NCBI RefSeq assembly: GCF_028898945.1
Contig: NZ_CP118607.1
Span: forward strand, 5,380,001-5,444,000
From: Pseudomonas sp. PSKL.D1
Lineage (GTDB): Bacteria > Pseudomonadota > Gammaproteobacteria > Pseudomonadales > Pseudomonadaceae
Length of the DNA stretch: 64,000 bases
Reading direction: 5' to 3'
The position numbers and the translations under genes were made by a program. Numbering within the stretch: position 1 is the stretch's first letter; each line of letters opens with the position of its first letter. The notes under the pieces were generated by a model. The model was not told the origin of the DNA and ran no database searches. It saw only the letters and a program-made list of their open reading frames with translations. Shown piece by piece: positions 9,695 through 19,093 of the stretch.

Positions 9695-11677
9695 ATGGCC
9701 GGGCTGATTCCACAGAGCTTCATTGACGACCTGATCAACCGCCTCGATATCATCGATGTGGTGAGTTCGCGCGTTCAGCTGAAAAAAACCGGCAAGAACT
9801 ACTCCGCCTGCTGCCCGTTCCACAAGGAGAAGACCCCCTCCTTCACGGTCAGCCCCGACAAGCAGTTTTATTACTGCTTCGGCTGCGGCGCCGGCGGTAA
9901 CGCGCTTGGTTTCGTCATGGACCACGACAACCTGGACTTCCCCCAGGCTGTCGAAGAACTGGCCCGCGCAGCGGGCATGGAAGTACCGCGCGAGGAGGGC
10001 CGACGCGGGCAAAAACCCCGCCAGCCAACCGACTCACCGCTCTACCCACTGCTCAATGCCGCCGCCGAGTTTTATCGGCAGGCCCTGCGCAGCCATCCCA
10101 CCCGCAAGGCCGCGGTGGATTACCTAAAGGGCCGAGGCCTGTCGGGTGAAATCGCACGCGACTTCGGCTTGGGTTTCGCGCCACCAGGCTGGGACAACCT
10201 GCTCAAGCACCTCGGCGCTGACAGCCTGCAGCAAAAGGTGATGATCGACGCCGGCCTGCTGATCGAGAATGCCGAAAGCGGCAAACGCTATGACCGCTTC
10301 CGTGACCGGGTAATGTTCCCGATCCGCGACAGCCGTGGGCGCATCATCGCTTTTGGCGGCCGGGTGCTGGGCGACGACAAGCCGAAGTACCTCAACTCGC
10401 CGGAAACCCCCGTATTCCATAAGGGCCAGGAGCTTTACGGCCTTTACGAGGCACGCAAGCACAACCGCAACCTCGACGAAATCATCGTCGTCGAGGGTTA
10501 CATGGATGTCATCGCTCTGGCCCAGCAAGGCCTGCGCAATGCCGTGGCCACTTTGGGCACGGCCACAAGCGAAGAACACCTCAAGCGCCTGTTCCGGGTG
10601 GTGCCCAGCGTGCTGTTCTGCTTCGACGGCGACCAGGCCGGCCGCAAGGCTGCATGGCGCGCCCTTGAATCGACACTGTCGGCCTTGCAGGATGGGCGCC
10701 GTGCACGCTTTCTGTTCCTGCCCGAAGGCGAGGACCCGGACAGCCTGGTGCGCGCCGAAGGTACCGACGCGTTCATGGCCCGCATCAACCAGCACGCCCA
10801 GCCGCTGGCCGACTATTTCTTCGAGCAACTGAGCAATGAAGCGGACCCGCGCTCGCTGGAAGGCAAGGCGCACATGGCAACCCTTGCTGCACCGTTGATC
10901 GAAAAAGTCCCGGGTGCCAACCTGCGTCAGTTAATGCGCAATCGCCTGCGCGAAATTACCGGCCTCGACCCGCAGCAAGTCGAACAACTGGCCCAGCATG
11001 CACCGGCAGCGAACAACGTGCCGGACTATGACCCCGGCTACGACTATGACGCGATGGCCAGCTACACCCCCGACTACGGCGACGTGCCGCAGCACGACTA
11101 TGCCCCTGTGCACCAGGAGCAAGAGTGGAAGCCGAACAAGGGGGGCGGCAAAAAGCAGTGGAGCGACAAGCCCTGGGACAAGAACCGCAAGGGTGGCAAG
11201 CCTTGGCAGCAACGTGACGAGGCACCGCCGCGCGTTCCAGCGCCTGTGGAACCGCCAACCCTGGCTGCCCTGCGCACCTTGCTGCACCACCCGCTGCTGG
11301 CTGGCAAGGTTGACGATGCCAGCCACTTCGCCGACGAAGAGCACCTCTACAGCCAACTGCTGGTGGCGCTGATCGAAGCTGCGCAAAAGAATCCTGGGCT
11401 AAGCTCAATGCAGTTGATCGCACGCTGGCACGGCACCGAACAAGGGCGCCTGCTGCGCGCCCTGGCGGAAAAGGAATGGCTGATCGTGGCCGACAACCTT
11501 GAACAACAGTTTTTCGACACTATAACTAGCTTGACCGCCCGCCAACGCGAGCGAAGCCTGGAACAACTGCTCAGGAAATCACGTCAAAGCGAGTTGACCA
11601 GCGAGGAAAAATCGCAGCTCCTCGCCTTGCTGAGCCGGAATGTTCCCGCACAAACGCCGACCTCATCTGGCGCGTGA
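9695..11677 (+). CDS. dnaG: DNA primase
   Basis: DnaG synthesises RNA primers at the replication fork. The 660-residue protein has the CHC2 zinc finger (CCPFHKEKTPSF...YYCFGCGAGGN, residues about 38-65), the TOPRIM catalytic core (IIVVEGYMDVIAL and FDGDQAGRKAAW) and a C-terminal DnaB-interacting helical domain. I chose ATG 9695; an upstream TTG at 9674 would add seven residues unlike the family. Between the core and the helicase-binding domain is a low-complexity linker rich in Tyr, Asp, Pro, Trp and Lys, about residues 435-530. It is the second gene of the rpsU-dnaG-rpoD operon. Confidence 0.97.
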   Translation: MAGLIPQSFIDDLINRLDIIDVVSSRVQLKKTGKNYSACCPFHKEKTPSFTVSPDKQFYYCFGCGAGGNALGFVMDHDNLDFPQAVEELARAAGMEVPREEGRRGQKPRQPTDSPLYPLLNAAAEFYRQALRSHPTRKAAVDYLKGRGLSGEIARDFGLGFAPPGWDNLLKHLGADSLQQKVMIDAGLLIENAESGKRYDRFRDRVMFPIRDSRGRIIAFGGRVLGDDKPKYLNSPETPVFHKGQELYGLYEARKHNRNLDEIIVVEGYMDVIALAQQGLRNAVATLGTATSEEHLKRLFRVVPSVLFCFDGDQAGRKAAWRALESTLSALQDGRRARFLFLPEGEDPDSLVRAEGTDAFMARINQHAQPLADYFFEQLSNEADPRSLEGKAHMATLAAPLIEKVPGANLRQLMRNRLREITGLDPQQVEQLAQHAPAANNVPDYDPGYDYDAMASYTPDYGDVPQHDYAPVHQEQEWKPNKGGGKKQWSDKPWDKNRKGGKPWQQRDEAPPRVPAPVEPPTLAALRTLLHHPLLAGKVDDASHFADEEHLYSQLLVALIEAAQKNPGLSSMQLIARWHGTEQGRLLRALAEKEWLIVADNLEQQFFDTITSLTARQRERSLEQLLRKSRQSELTSEEKSQLLALLSRNVPAQTPTSSGA

Positions 11678-11691
11678 GGCCCATGCTCGGG

Positions 11692-11697
11692 TATAAT
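11692..11697 (+). promoter_or_regulatory. TATAAT -10-like box upstream of rpoD
   Basis: A perfect TATAAT lies about 48 bases before the rpoD start, in the short dnaG-rpoD gap. No good -35 element is visible at 16-18 bp. Extra rpoD promoters inside or after dnaG are known in this operon in other bacteria, so a separate rpoD transcript is plausible. Confidence 0.4.
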
Positions 11698-11744
11698 CCT
11701 CGGCTTGTTTTTTGCCCGCCAAGACCTTCAGTGGATAGGGTGTT

Positions 11745-13595
11745 ATGTCCGGAAAAGCGCAACAGCAGTCTCGTATCAAAGAGTTGATCACCCGCGGTCG
11801 TGAGCAGGGCTACCTGACTTACGCGGAGGTCAACGACCACCTGCCTGAGGATATTTCAGATCCGGAACAGGTGGAAGACATCATCCGCATGATCAACGAC
11901 ATGGGGATCAACGTATTCGAGAGTGCTCCGGATGCGGATGCCCTTCTGTTGGCGGAAGCCGACACCGACGAAGCCGCGGCCGAAGAAGCCGCTGCTGCGT
12001 TGGCGGCAGTTGAAACCGATATCGGCCGCACGACCGACCCGGTGCGCATGTACATGCGCGAAATGGGTACCGTCGAGCTGCTGACCCGCGAAGGCGAAAT
12101 CGAAATCGCCAAGCGTATCGAGGAAGGCATTCGTGAAGTCATGGGCGCCATCGCCCACTTCCCGGGCACTGTCGATTACATCATCAGCGAATATGACCGC
12201 GTCACCACCGAGGGTGGCCGTCTGTCGGATGTTCTCAGCGGTTACATCGACCCTGACGACAACATCGCCGCCGAAACCGAAGAAGTGCCGATCCCTGGCA
12301 CCAAGGCTGCCGCTGCGAAAGAAGAGTCCGACGACGACGAAGAAAGCGAAGACGGCGGTGATGACGAGGAAGAGGCCGAAAGCGGCCCGGACCCGGTTAT
12401 CGCAGCCCAGCGTTTCGGTGCCGTTTCGGACCAGCTCGCCATCACCCTCAAGGTGTTGAAGAAGCACGGCCGTACTCACGCCGAAAGCATTGGCGCCATG
12501 CAAGCCCTGGCCGATCTGTTCATGCCGATCAAGCTGGTGCCAAAGCAGTTTGACGCCTTGGTAGAGCGCGTACGTGACTCGCTGGCCCGCCTGCGTCAAC
12601 AAGAACGCGCCATCATGCAACTGTGCGTGCGTGACGCACGCATGCCGCGCGCCGACTTCCTGCGCCTGTTCCCGAGCAACGAAACCGACCAGACCTGGTC
12701 TGGTGACCTGGCCAAGCGCAACACCAAGTGGGCTGCCGCCCTGGGTGAAAAGGACGCCGCCATCGTCGCATGCCAGCAGAAACTGATCGACCTTGAGACC
12801 GAAACCGGCCTGACCGTTGCCGAGATCAAGGAAATCAACCGCCGCATGTCCATCGGTGAGGCCAAGGCCCGCCGCGCCAAGAAAGAAATGGTCGAGGCGA
12901 ACCTGCGTCTGGTGATTTCCATCGCCAAGAAGTACACCAACCGTGGCCTGCAGTTCCTCGATCTGATTCAGGAAGGCAACATCGGCTTGATGAAGGCGGT
13001 GGACAAGTTCGAATACCGTCGCGGCTACAAGTTCTCCACGTACGCCACGTGGTGGATCCGCCAGGCAATCACCCGTTCGATCGCCGACCAGGCGCGCACC
13101 ATCCGTATTCCGGTGCACATGATCGAAACGATCAACAAGCTCAACCGTATTTCCCGCCAGATGCTGCAGGAAATGGGCCGTGAACCGACCCCGGAAGAGC
13201 TGGGTGAGCGCATGGAAATGCCTGAGGACAAGATCCGCAAGGTATTGAAGATCGCCAAAGAGCCAATCTCGATGGAAACCCCGATCGGTGACGACGAAGA
13301 TTCGCACCTGGGCGACTTCATCGAGGACTCGACCATGCAGTCCCCGATTGATGTGGCAACGGTCGAAAGCCTCAAGGAAGCTACCCGCGACGTGCTCTCG
13401 GGCCTGACCGCACGTGAAGCCAAAGTACTTCGCATGCGCTTCGGTATCGACATGAACACCGACCACACCCTCGAAGAGGTGGGCAAGCAGTTTGACGTGA
13501 CCCGCGAGCGGATCCGTCAGATCGAAGCGAAGGCGTTGCGCAAATTGCGCCACCCGACTCGCAGCGAGCACTTGCGCTCCTTCCTCGACGAGTGA
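11745..13595 (+). CDS. rpoD: RNA polymerase primary sigma factor (sigma-70)
   Basis: The housekeeping sigma factor, 616 residues, has region 1.1 at the N-terminus ([21 protein letters not shown]), and region 1.2 with [13 protein letters not shown] long non-conserved region includes an acidic stretch ([20 protein letters not shown], about residues 193-212). Regions 2 ([29 protein letters not shown]), 3 and 4 (the final helix-turn-helix [18 protein letters not shown]) follow. It is the last gene of the rpsU-dnaG-rpoD operon and is followed by a strong intrinsic terminator. Confidence 0.99.
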   Translation: MSGKAQQQSRIKELITRGREQGYLTYAEVNDHLPEDISDPEQVEDIIRMINDMGINVFESAPDADALLLAEADTDEAAAEEAAAALAAVETDIGRTTDPVRMYMREMGTVELLTREGEIEIAKRIEEGIREVMGAIAHFPGTVDYIISEYDRVTTEGGRLSDVLSGYIDPDDNIAAETEEVPIPGTKAAAAKEESDDDEESEDGGDDEEEAESGPDPVIAAQRFGAVSDQLAITLKVLKKHGRTHAESIGAMQALADLFMPIKLVPKQFDALVERVRDSLARLRQQERAIMQLCVRDARMPRADFLRLFPSNETDQTWSGDLAKRNTKWAAALGEKDAAIVACQQKLIDLETETGLTVAEIKEINRRMSIGEAKARRAKKEMVEANLRLVISIAKKYTNRGLQFLDLIQEGNIGLMKAVDKFEYRRGYKFSTYATWWIRQAITRSIADQARTIRIPVHMIETINKLNRISRQMLQEMGREPTPEELGERMEMPEDKIRKVLKIAKEPISMETPIGDDEDSHLGDFIEDSTMQSPIDVATVESLKEATRDVLSGLTAREAKVLRMRFGIDMNTDHTLEEVGKQFDVTRERIRQIEAKALRKLRHPTRSEHLRSFLDE

Positions 13596-13600
13596 TGACA

Positions 13601-13625
13601 AACCCCGGCCCAGGCCGGGGTTTTT
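13601..13625 (+). terminator. Intrinsic terminator of rpoD
   Basis: AACCCCGGCC-CA-GGCCGGGGTT, a perfect 10-bp stem, is followed by a U-run (TTTTT), six bases after the rpoD stop codon. Confidence 0.93.
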
Positions 13626-13716
13626 CTTATGTGACAAAAGGTTGTGGCCACTCGCTACCCACCGTAGCAATTGCGCGTCTACACTCGACTTCAGACCACC
13701 TGAATGCGAGGCCGCT

Positions 13717-16700
13717 ATGCCGCCGATGCCGGCCATTCTGTTGCTGCTCCTGATGTTGTGGAACACAACGGCCGGCGCCCTGACCCTGACAGACGAGGAA
13801 AAAACCTGGCTTGCTGCCCACCCGCAGCTGAAGCTGGGCGTCGACGCTTCCTGGCCACCATTCGAGTTTCGTGACCAGGAGGGCCGGTACCAGGGATTGG
13901 CCGCCGATTACATCGCCTTGCTTCAGGAACGCCTTGGAGTAACGCTGAAGCCGGTCGAGCCTAGCAGCTGGACGGAGGTGCTCGCGCAGGCACGCGACAG
14001 CCGTATCGACCTGCTGCCGGGCATCATGTCGACACCGGAGCGTCAGGAATATCTGGCATTTACCCGGCCTTATCTGGATTTTCCCATCGTGATTCTCGCC
14101 CACGACGGCGGCCCTCAGCCTCACACGCTGAAGGACCTGTACGGGTTGAAAATCGCAGTTGTGGAAAACTACGCCCCCCACGAACTGCTACGCACCCACC
14201 ACCCGGACCTCAACCTGGTGGCCATGCCCAACGTCAGCTCTGCCCTGCAGGCCTTGGCCACCGACGAAGTGGACGCTGTGGTCGGCGACCTGGCCTCCAG
14301 CATCTGGAGCTTGCGCCAACTGAAGCTCGACGGCTTGTACGTCAGTGGCGAAACACCCTATCGCTATCAATTGGCCATGGCCGCGCCCCGAGACAAGAAG
14401 ATGCTGATCGGCATTCTCGACAAGGTGATGGCCGACATGACCAGCGAGGAAATCAGCAAGATCCAGCAACGCTGGGTCGGCAATGTGGTTGACCAGCGCA
14501 CCTTCTGGCACGACATGCTGCTATACGGCCTGCCCGGCGTGCTGGTACTGATTGCCATCCTTGGCGGGGTGATTCGAATCAACCGCCGCCTAAGCTCGGA
14601 AATTTCCAGGCGGATTGCCCTGGAACAGGAACTGCGCAGCAGCGAGTACCACTATCGCGGCCTGATCGAAAGCCTGTCGGCAATTGCCTGGGAGGCTGAC
14701 GCCAACGACTTTACCTACAGCTATGTTTCGCCCCACGCCGAGGATCTGCTCGGTTATCCGCTGCATGAATGGCTTAAACCTGGGTTCTGGCGCGGCATCC
14801 TGCACCCTGAGGACGCACTGTGGGCCCAAGCCTACTGCGAAAGCGAAACCGCCGCGGGGCGCGACCATAGCCTTGATTACCGGGTAATTCGTGCGGACGG
14901 CCAGGCGCTTTGGATACGAAACATCGTCAGCATGATCGAACATGGGCACCGGCCGGTGATGCGCGGGCTGATGATCGACATCAGCGAAACCAAACGCACC
15001 GAGGATGCCCTGCGGTTGTCGGAACAGAAGTTCGCCTCGGTGTTCCAGCAATGCCCCGATATCCTGCTGATAGCCCGCCACAGCGACGGCTGCCTACTGG
15101 AAGTCAACGAAGCTTTCGAAGAACAGATTGGGCTGACCCCAGGCCAGGTTATAGGCCGCACCGCTACCGAGCTGAACCTGTGGGGCGTGCAAGGCGCCGG
15201 GCCACTGATGCTCGAACGCCTGCATCAAGGTGGTATCCGCAACCTGGAGATGAGCTTCCGCCGCAGCAATGGCCAGTTGTTCACCGGCCTGACCTCTGCG
15301 GAAACGTTCGAACTGGACGGCACCCTGGCGTTCGTAGTGGCCGTGCGTGACATCAGCCAGCTGAAAGAAACCCAGCAACAACTGCAAACCTCGGAAGAGA
15401 AGTTCGCCAAAGCCTTCCACGCCTCCCCCGATGGCTTGTTGCTGTCGCGCCAAAGCGACGGCCTGCTGCTGGAAGTGAACGAAGGCTTCTGTCGCCTGAC
15501 CGGTTACGACCTCAACCCGACTATTGACCAAACGTCGTTCGACCTGGGTATCTGGGTCGACCTCAACGAACGCAAACGGCTGATCGACACGCTTGCCCGG
15601 GACGGTTTCGTACGCGACTTCAGTTGCCATATCCGGCGCAGCGACGGGCAGATCAGGCTGTGTGAGCTGTCCGCGAGGCCGCTACCCATCGCTGGCGTCG
15701 ACTGCATGCTGACCATCGCCCGGGACATCACCGAACGCCACCTGATGCAAGAGAAACTGCAACTGGCGGCCACCGTCTTCGAGAATACCGCTGAGGGTGT
15801 ACTGATCACCGACATCGACCAGCGCATCAGCGCGGTCAACCGCGCGTTCAGCGAAATCACCGGCTACAGCGAGGTTGAAGCGCTTGGCCAAACCCCTCGC
15901 CTGCTGGCCTCCGGGCAGCACGACAGTGCCTTCTACGCCGCCATGTGGTACCAACTGACTGCGGAAGGCCACTGGCAAGGCGAGATCTACAACAAGCGCA
16001 AGAACGGCGAACTGTACCCCGGCTGGCTGACCATCAGTGCCGTGCGCAACAGCGAGCGCGTGATCACCCATTTCGTTGCGGTGTTCGCCGACATTTCCAG
16101 CCTCAAGCATGCCCAGGCCAAGCTCGATTACCAGGCCCACCATGACCCGCTCACCGGCTTGCCCAACCGCGCGTTGTTTGAAAACCGGTTGCAGGCCGTG
16201 CTGACCTGCGCCCAAGTATCCAACCGCCAAGGCGCAGTACTGTTTCTGGACCTGGACCGTTTCAAGCATATCAACGACAGCCTGGGCCATCCGGTTGGTG
16301 ACCTGTTGCTCAAGGGTATCGCCCAACGCCTTAAGGAGCAGGTCCGCGACGTCGACACAGTGGCGCGCCTGGGCGGCGACGAATTCATTATCTTGCTTCC
16401 AGGCCTGCACAAGCCCAGTGACGCCGACGCCATCGCCAACAAATTGCTGACGTGCTTCAGCGCCCCCTTCCAGGCGGGGGAGCATGAGTTCTTCACCAGC
16501 GCCAGCATCGGCATCAGCCTTTATCCACAGGACGGCACCGACGTTGCCACCCTGATCCGCAATGCCGATGCCGCCATGTATCGCTCCAAAGCCAAGGGGC
16601 GCAATCGTGTCGAGGCCTACACCCGCGACCTCACCGCACAGGCCAGCGAACGCATAGCGCTGGAACATGAATTGCGCCGCGCCATCGAGCGCAACGAAAT

Positions 16701-17460
16701 GAGCCTGTGCTACCAGCCCAAGTTCAGCCTCAAGACCCAAACGCTGGTCGGTGCCGAGGCTCTGATCCGCTGGAACCACCCGACCTTTGGCGAAGTACCG
16801 CCCGAGCATTTCATCCACCTTGCAGAGGAAAACGGCACCATCCTGCAACTCGGTGATTGGGTACTGGAGCAAGCCTGCAGGCAGATGCACCGCTGGAAAC
16901 TGCAGTACAAAAGCTTTGGCCCGCTGTCGGTCAACCTGGCCGGCGCGCAGCTGCGCCACCACGGCCTGGCCAAGCGTATCGAGCAGTTGCTCAAGACCTA
17001 CCAACTCAAGGCCGGCGACCTGCAGCTGGAAATTACCGAAAACTTCATCATGAGCCAGGCCGAGGAGGCCCTGGCCGTGCTCCACCAACTCAAACAGCTG
17101 GGCGTACAGTTGGCCATTGATGATTTTGGTACCGGCTACTCTTCGCTCAGCTACCTCAAGCGCTTGCCGCTGGACATTCTCAAGATCGACAAGTCGTTCA
17201 TCCGCGGCCTGCCCGACGACCCCCACGACGCCGCCATCGCCCGCGCCATCATCGCCCTGGGCCGCAGCATGCAGCTCACCATCATTGCTGAAGGGGTTGA
17301 GAACCAGGCGCAGCAGCGCTTCCTGGCAGCAGAAGGGTGCGAACAGATCCAGGGCTACATCGTCAGCCTGCCGCTGCCGCCCGATGAATTCGCCGCGACC
17401 TTTCTTCGTATAGCACTAAGCGATCTTTCGGATGGCACGCTTTCAAAACCCTCGTTATAA
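13717..17460 (+). CDS. Periplasmic-sensor PAS-GGDEF-EAL c-di-GMP protein
   Basis: This 1247-residue hybrid has a signal peptide or anchor (residues 1-22), a periplasmic solute-binding (SBP_bac_3-like) sensor domain (about 25-260) and one membrane helix (about 267-288). About four PAS modules (308-800), a GGDEF domain and an EAL domain follow. GGDEF (886-890) is intact and preceded by an RxxD inhibitory site (RDVD) at the right spacing. The EAL motif (1014-1016) and downstream DDFGTGYSS are also intact. Both diguanylate cyclase and phosphodiesterase activity are therefore possible. The ligand is unknown; the family senses amino acids or similar solutes. I chose ATG 13717 because it gives a signal peptide. 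Confidence 0.9.
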   Translation: MPPMPAILLLLLMLWNTTAGALTLTDEEKTWLAAHPQLKLGVDASWPPFEFRDQEGRYQGLAADYIALLQERLGVTLKPVEPSSWTEVLAQARDSRIDLLPGIMSTPERQEYLAFTRPYLDFPIVILAHDGGPQPHTLKDLYGLKIAVVENYAPHELLRTHHPDLNLVAMPNVSSALQALATDEVDAVVGDLASSIWSLRQLKLDGLYVSGETPYRYQLAMAAPRDKKMLIGILDKVMADMTSEEISKIQQRWVGNVVDQRTFWHDMLLYGLPGVLVLIAILGGVIRINRRLSSEISRRIALEQELRSSEYHYRGLIESLSAIAWEADANDFTYSYVSPHAEDLLGYPLHEWLKPGFWRGILHPEDALWAQAYCESETAAGRDHSLDYRVIRADGQALWIRNIVSMIEHGHRPVMRGLMIDISETKRTEDALRLSEQKFASVFQQCPDILLIARHSDGCLLEVNEAFEEQIGLTPGQVIGRTATELNLWGVQGAGPLMLERLHQGGIRNLEMSFRRSNGQLFTGLTSAETFELDGTLAFVVAVRDISQLKETQQQLQTSEEKFAKAFHASPDGLLLSRQSDGLLLEVNEGFCRLTGYDLNPTIDQTSFDLGIWVDLNERKRLIDTLARDGFVRDFSCHIRRSDGQIRLCELSARPLPIAGVDCMLTIARDITERHLMQEKLQLAATVFENTAEGVLITDIDQRISAVNRAFSEITGYSEVEALGQTPRLLASGQHDSAFYAAMWYQLTAEGHWQGEIYNKRKNGELYPGWLTISAVRNSERVITHFVAVFADISSLKHAQAKLDYQAHHDPLTGLPNRALFENRLQAVLTCAQVSNRQGAVLFLDLDRFKHINDSLGHPVGDLLLKGIAQRLKEQVRDVDTVARLGGDEFIILLPGLHKPSDADAIANKLLTCFSAPFQAGEHEFFTSASIGISLYPQDGTDVATLIRNADAAMYRSKAKGRNRVEAYTRDLTAQASERIALEHELRRAIERNEMSLCYQPKFSLKTQTLVGAEALIRWNHPTFGEVPPEHFIHLAEENGTILQLGDWVLEQACRQMHRWKLQYKSFGPLSVNLAGAQLRHHGLAKRIEQLLKTYQLKAGDLQLEITENFIMSQAEEALAVLHQLKQLGVQLAIDDFGTGYSSLSYLKRLPLDILKIDKSFIRGLPDDPHDAAIARAIIALGRSMQLTIIAEGVENQAQQRFLAAEGCEQIQGYIVSLPLPPDEFAATFLRIALSDLSDGTLSKPSL

Positions 17461-17461
17461 T
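17432..17461 (+). promoter_or_regulatory. tRNA promoter embedded in the 3' end of the GGDEF-EAL gene
   Basis: ATGGCA (17432-17437), an 18-bp spacer and a perfect TATAAT (17456-17461) precede the tRNA at 17477. They are followed by the GC-rich discriminator CCGGGC, typical of stringently controlled stable-RNA promoters. The TAA stop codon of the upstream gene (17458-17460) is part of the -10 box. Confidence 0.65.
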
Positions 17462-17476
17462 CCGGGCACTTACTGA

Positions 17477-17553
17477 GGGCCTATAGCTCAGTCGGTTAGA
17501 GCAGAGGACTCATAATCCTTTGGTCCACGGTTCGAGTCCGTGTGGGCCCACCA
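17477..17553 (+). tRNA. tRNA with CAU anticodon, probably tRNA-Ile2 (lysidine type)
   Basis: A complete 77-nt cloverleaf with encoded CCA: acceptor GGGCCTA/TGGGCCC, D arm GCTC/GAGC, anticodon stem GAGGA/TCCTT around loop CTCATAA, and T arm CACGG-TTCGAGT-CCGTG. CAU could mean methionine or AUA-decoding isoleucine. The variable loop TGGTC and T-loop ending AGT look more like Ile2 tRNAs than elongator Met, so I favour Ile2, whose C34 is changed to lysidine by TilS. It is not the initiator type. Confidence 0.93.
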
Positions 17554-17562
17554 GATACGACG

Positions 17563-17590
17563 AAGCCGCGCTATTGCGCGGCTTTTTTTT
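17563..17590 (+). terminator. Intrinsic terminator of the tRNA gene
   Basis: AAGCCGCG-CTATTG-CGCGGCTT with an 8-bp stem is followed by a run of eight T residues, ten bases after the tRNA CCA end. Confidence 0.93.
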
Positions 17591-17610
17591 CGTCGACAAC
17601 TCTTCCTGAA

Positions 17611-18153
17611 TCACGCCCTGCGTTTTAACGACGTACCTTTCCGGCCACCAAGGATGGCATCCAGACGATTACTGACTTTTTTGCGTTCGGAAGCCTTCTT
17701 GGGCGGCGCCTTCACCGACTGAAGTGCTTCCCACCCCTTCATCGCCAGAGCAACAGTTCTGGGGACCGGTTTTTCTCCACTGCGATAGTACGCAAGCATG
17801 CGTCGACTCAAGCCTAGCTCATGAGCAGCCTGATCCAACGTCAGCCCGTTCCGACCCATCCAGTTCCATACAAGTTCATGGGAACATTCACCCGCCTGCT
17901 CAAGCGCCCGCGCGCGGAGATTATCGCTTGCAAGCTCCAGATTATCGTCGTCTGCCCAGATGACCGTATCCCGCCACTCGCCCACTGTAGCGGTAGCAAA
18001 AATGCAGGGGTCGGCAAGCGGCTGCAGGGACGTGTGCCTGGTGATGATGTCGTCCAGGCACACAGGGAACTGCTCACCATCTGCAAAAGAGAGCATTAAC
18101 GAACCAGGGCCCGTTACTGAAACATCTGTCAGTAAAAAATGCTTGCCAGTCAT
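17611..18153 (-). CDS. DUF2442 domain fused to an XRE-type helix-turn-helix; putative antitoxin-like regulator
   Basis: The 180-residue protein begins MTGKHFLLTDVSV. An N-terminal DUF2442-like domain (about residues 1-80) has FADGEQFPVCLDD and ends WADDDNLELASDNLRARA. An HTH follows (LTLDQAAHELGLSRRMLAYYRSGEK, about 110-135), then a Lys/Arg-rich tail. I chose ATG 18153-18151; the open frame upstream lies inside the DUF4160 gene. It overlaps DUF4160 by four bases, toxin-first as in HigBA-type modules. DUF2442 and DUF4160 genes are commonly found adjacent and are suspected toxin-antitoxin partners. Function here is inferred only. Confidence 0.82.
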   Translation of the reverse strand: MTGKHFLLTDVSVTGPGSLMLSFADGEQFPVCLDDIITRHTSLQPLADPCIFATATVGEWRDTVIWADDDNLELASDNLRARALEQAGECSHELVWNWMGRNGLTLDQAAHELGLSRRMLAYYRSGEKPVPRTVALAMKGWEALQSVKAPPKKASERKKVSNRLDAILGGRKGTSLKRRA

Positions 18154-18434
18154 TCGTTCAACTCCCTCCACTTGGCGCGCAGCTGAGGCTTGTTCTGCGA
18201 GGCCCAATCCATCGCTTCGCTCAACTCTCGTTTCATTACCTTGGCGCTCCCCAATCCAGTCAACAATGACAGATCTTCAATGGCAATCAATGCCTGACGA
18301 CCATCACTGAATCGCAGATGGAAATGAGGTGGCGCATGATCATTGGCGTACATACAAATCGAGCAATTGGACAGCCGGTGAATCGTAGGAATAGGCAAAG
18401 TATAGAGTGCAATGGTTGCATCTGAAAGTACCAT
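18150..18434 (-). CDS. DUF4160 protein, putative toxin-like partner
   Basis: This 94-residue protein carries the DUF4160 core PTIHRLSNCSICMYANDHA, with PPHFHLRFSDGRQALIAIED next to it, residues about 15-55. The conserved NDHxPPHFH histidine cluster suggests a metal-bound or catalytic site. The first 13 residues precede the usual family start, and a TTG codon near residue 13 is an alternative start without a clear ribosome binding site. It is the first gene of a two-gene minus-strand unit with the HTH/DUF2442 protein (ATGA overlap), lying next to a tRNA gene. Toxicity is a hypothesis. Confidence 0.82.
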   Translation of the reverse strand: MVLSDATIALYTLPIPTIHRLSNCSICMYANDHAPPHFHLRFSDGRQALIAIEDLSLLTGLGSAKVMKRELSEAMDWASQNKPQLRAKWRELNE

Positions 18435-18478
18435 TCAACTACCAGCCACTCACCCCAAAAAATGTAAGCGCAGCTTTC

Positions 18479-19039
18479 TCATTCTCTCGGCCGAACCGAC
18501 CTCTGCCGCGGATTGTAAAACGTCATCCCGCCCGGAATATCCCGCACCACCAACGACATCGCCCCAATCACCACATCGTCACCAATGCTGATCCGGTCCG
18601 CCACAATGCAGCTTCCGGCCCCCAGGCTGACGTTGTCGCCAATGCTTAACGCATACGCATCCAACCCCAAGGTCTTGATACCAATCGAGCAGTTTTGACG
18701 AATGAGGAAGTTGCGCCCAATGCTCACATGCCGGGTAATCACCACGCCCGGCAAATGGGCGATGCGAAAGCCGGGGCCAATCTGTGCACCGATGTCGATG
18801 TCCACGGCGTACTTGAGGTTCAGCCGCTGCTGCATACGCCGGGCGTAGGCCTTGGCCACGCCGCCACGGCGATCCAGGTACTGGGCCAGGCGAAAGGCAA
18901 AGAGAAAGCGCAGCTTGTTGTCTTTGCGCGCCCTGCGCAGGGCACAGAAGAGCAGGCTGATGCGGCGTCCTGGCCTTTTCTTGTTGGCGACTTCCAATTG
19001 CCAACACTCGAACAGGTTGTTTAGGTTCACGCAGCACAT
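18479..19039 (-). CDS. Serine acetyltransferase-like protein (left-handed beta-helix)
   Basis: The 186-residue protein has hexapeptide repeats characteristic of CysE/LpxA-type transferases (IGAQIGPGFRIAHLPGVVIT, IGDNVSLGAGSCIVADRISIG, IGDDVVIGAMSLVVRDIPGG). It is shorter than CysE and lies in an apparent unit with a family 25 glycosyltransferase. Acetylation of a sugar in lipopolysaccharide or another glycan therefore seems at least as likely as O-acetylserine synthesis. The start at 19039 is an ATG with only a weak ribosome binding site. Confidence 0.8.
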   Translation of the reverse strand: MCCVNLNNLFECWQLEVANKKRPGRRISLLFCALRRARKDNKLRFLFAFRLAQYLDRRGGVAKAYARRMQQRLNLKYAVDIDIGAQIGPGFRIAHLPGVVITRHVSIGRNFLIRQNCSIGIKTLGLDAYALSIGDNVSLGAGSCIVADRISIGDDVVIGAMSLVVRDIPGGMTFYNPRQRSVRPRE

Positions 19040-19093
19040 CCAATTGAATCAGCACAACCATGATGCCGAATCAGGGCGCTGCGCACCACCCTC

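Noticed and set aside
11856..13766. A 636-codon open frame antisense to rpoD
   Set aside because: Its composition follows from rpoD codon bias on the opposite strand; rpoD is certain.
17477..18479. A genomic island integrated at the tRNA gene
   Set aside because: The toxin-like pair is next to the tRNA but there is no integrase and no copy of the tRNA 3' end downstream, so only a possible ancient insertion can be suggested.
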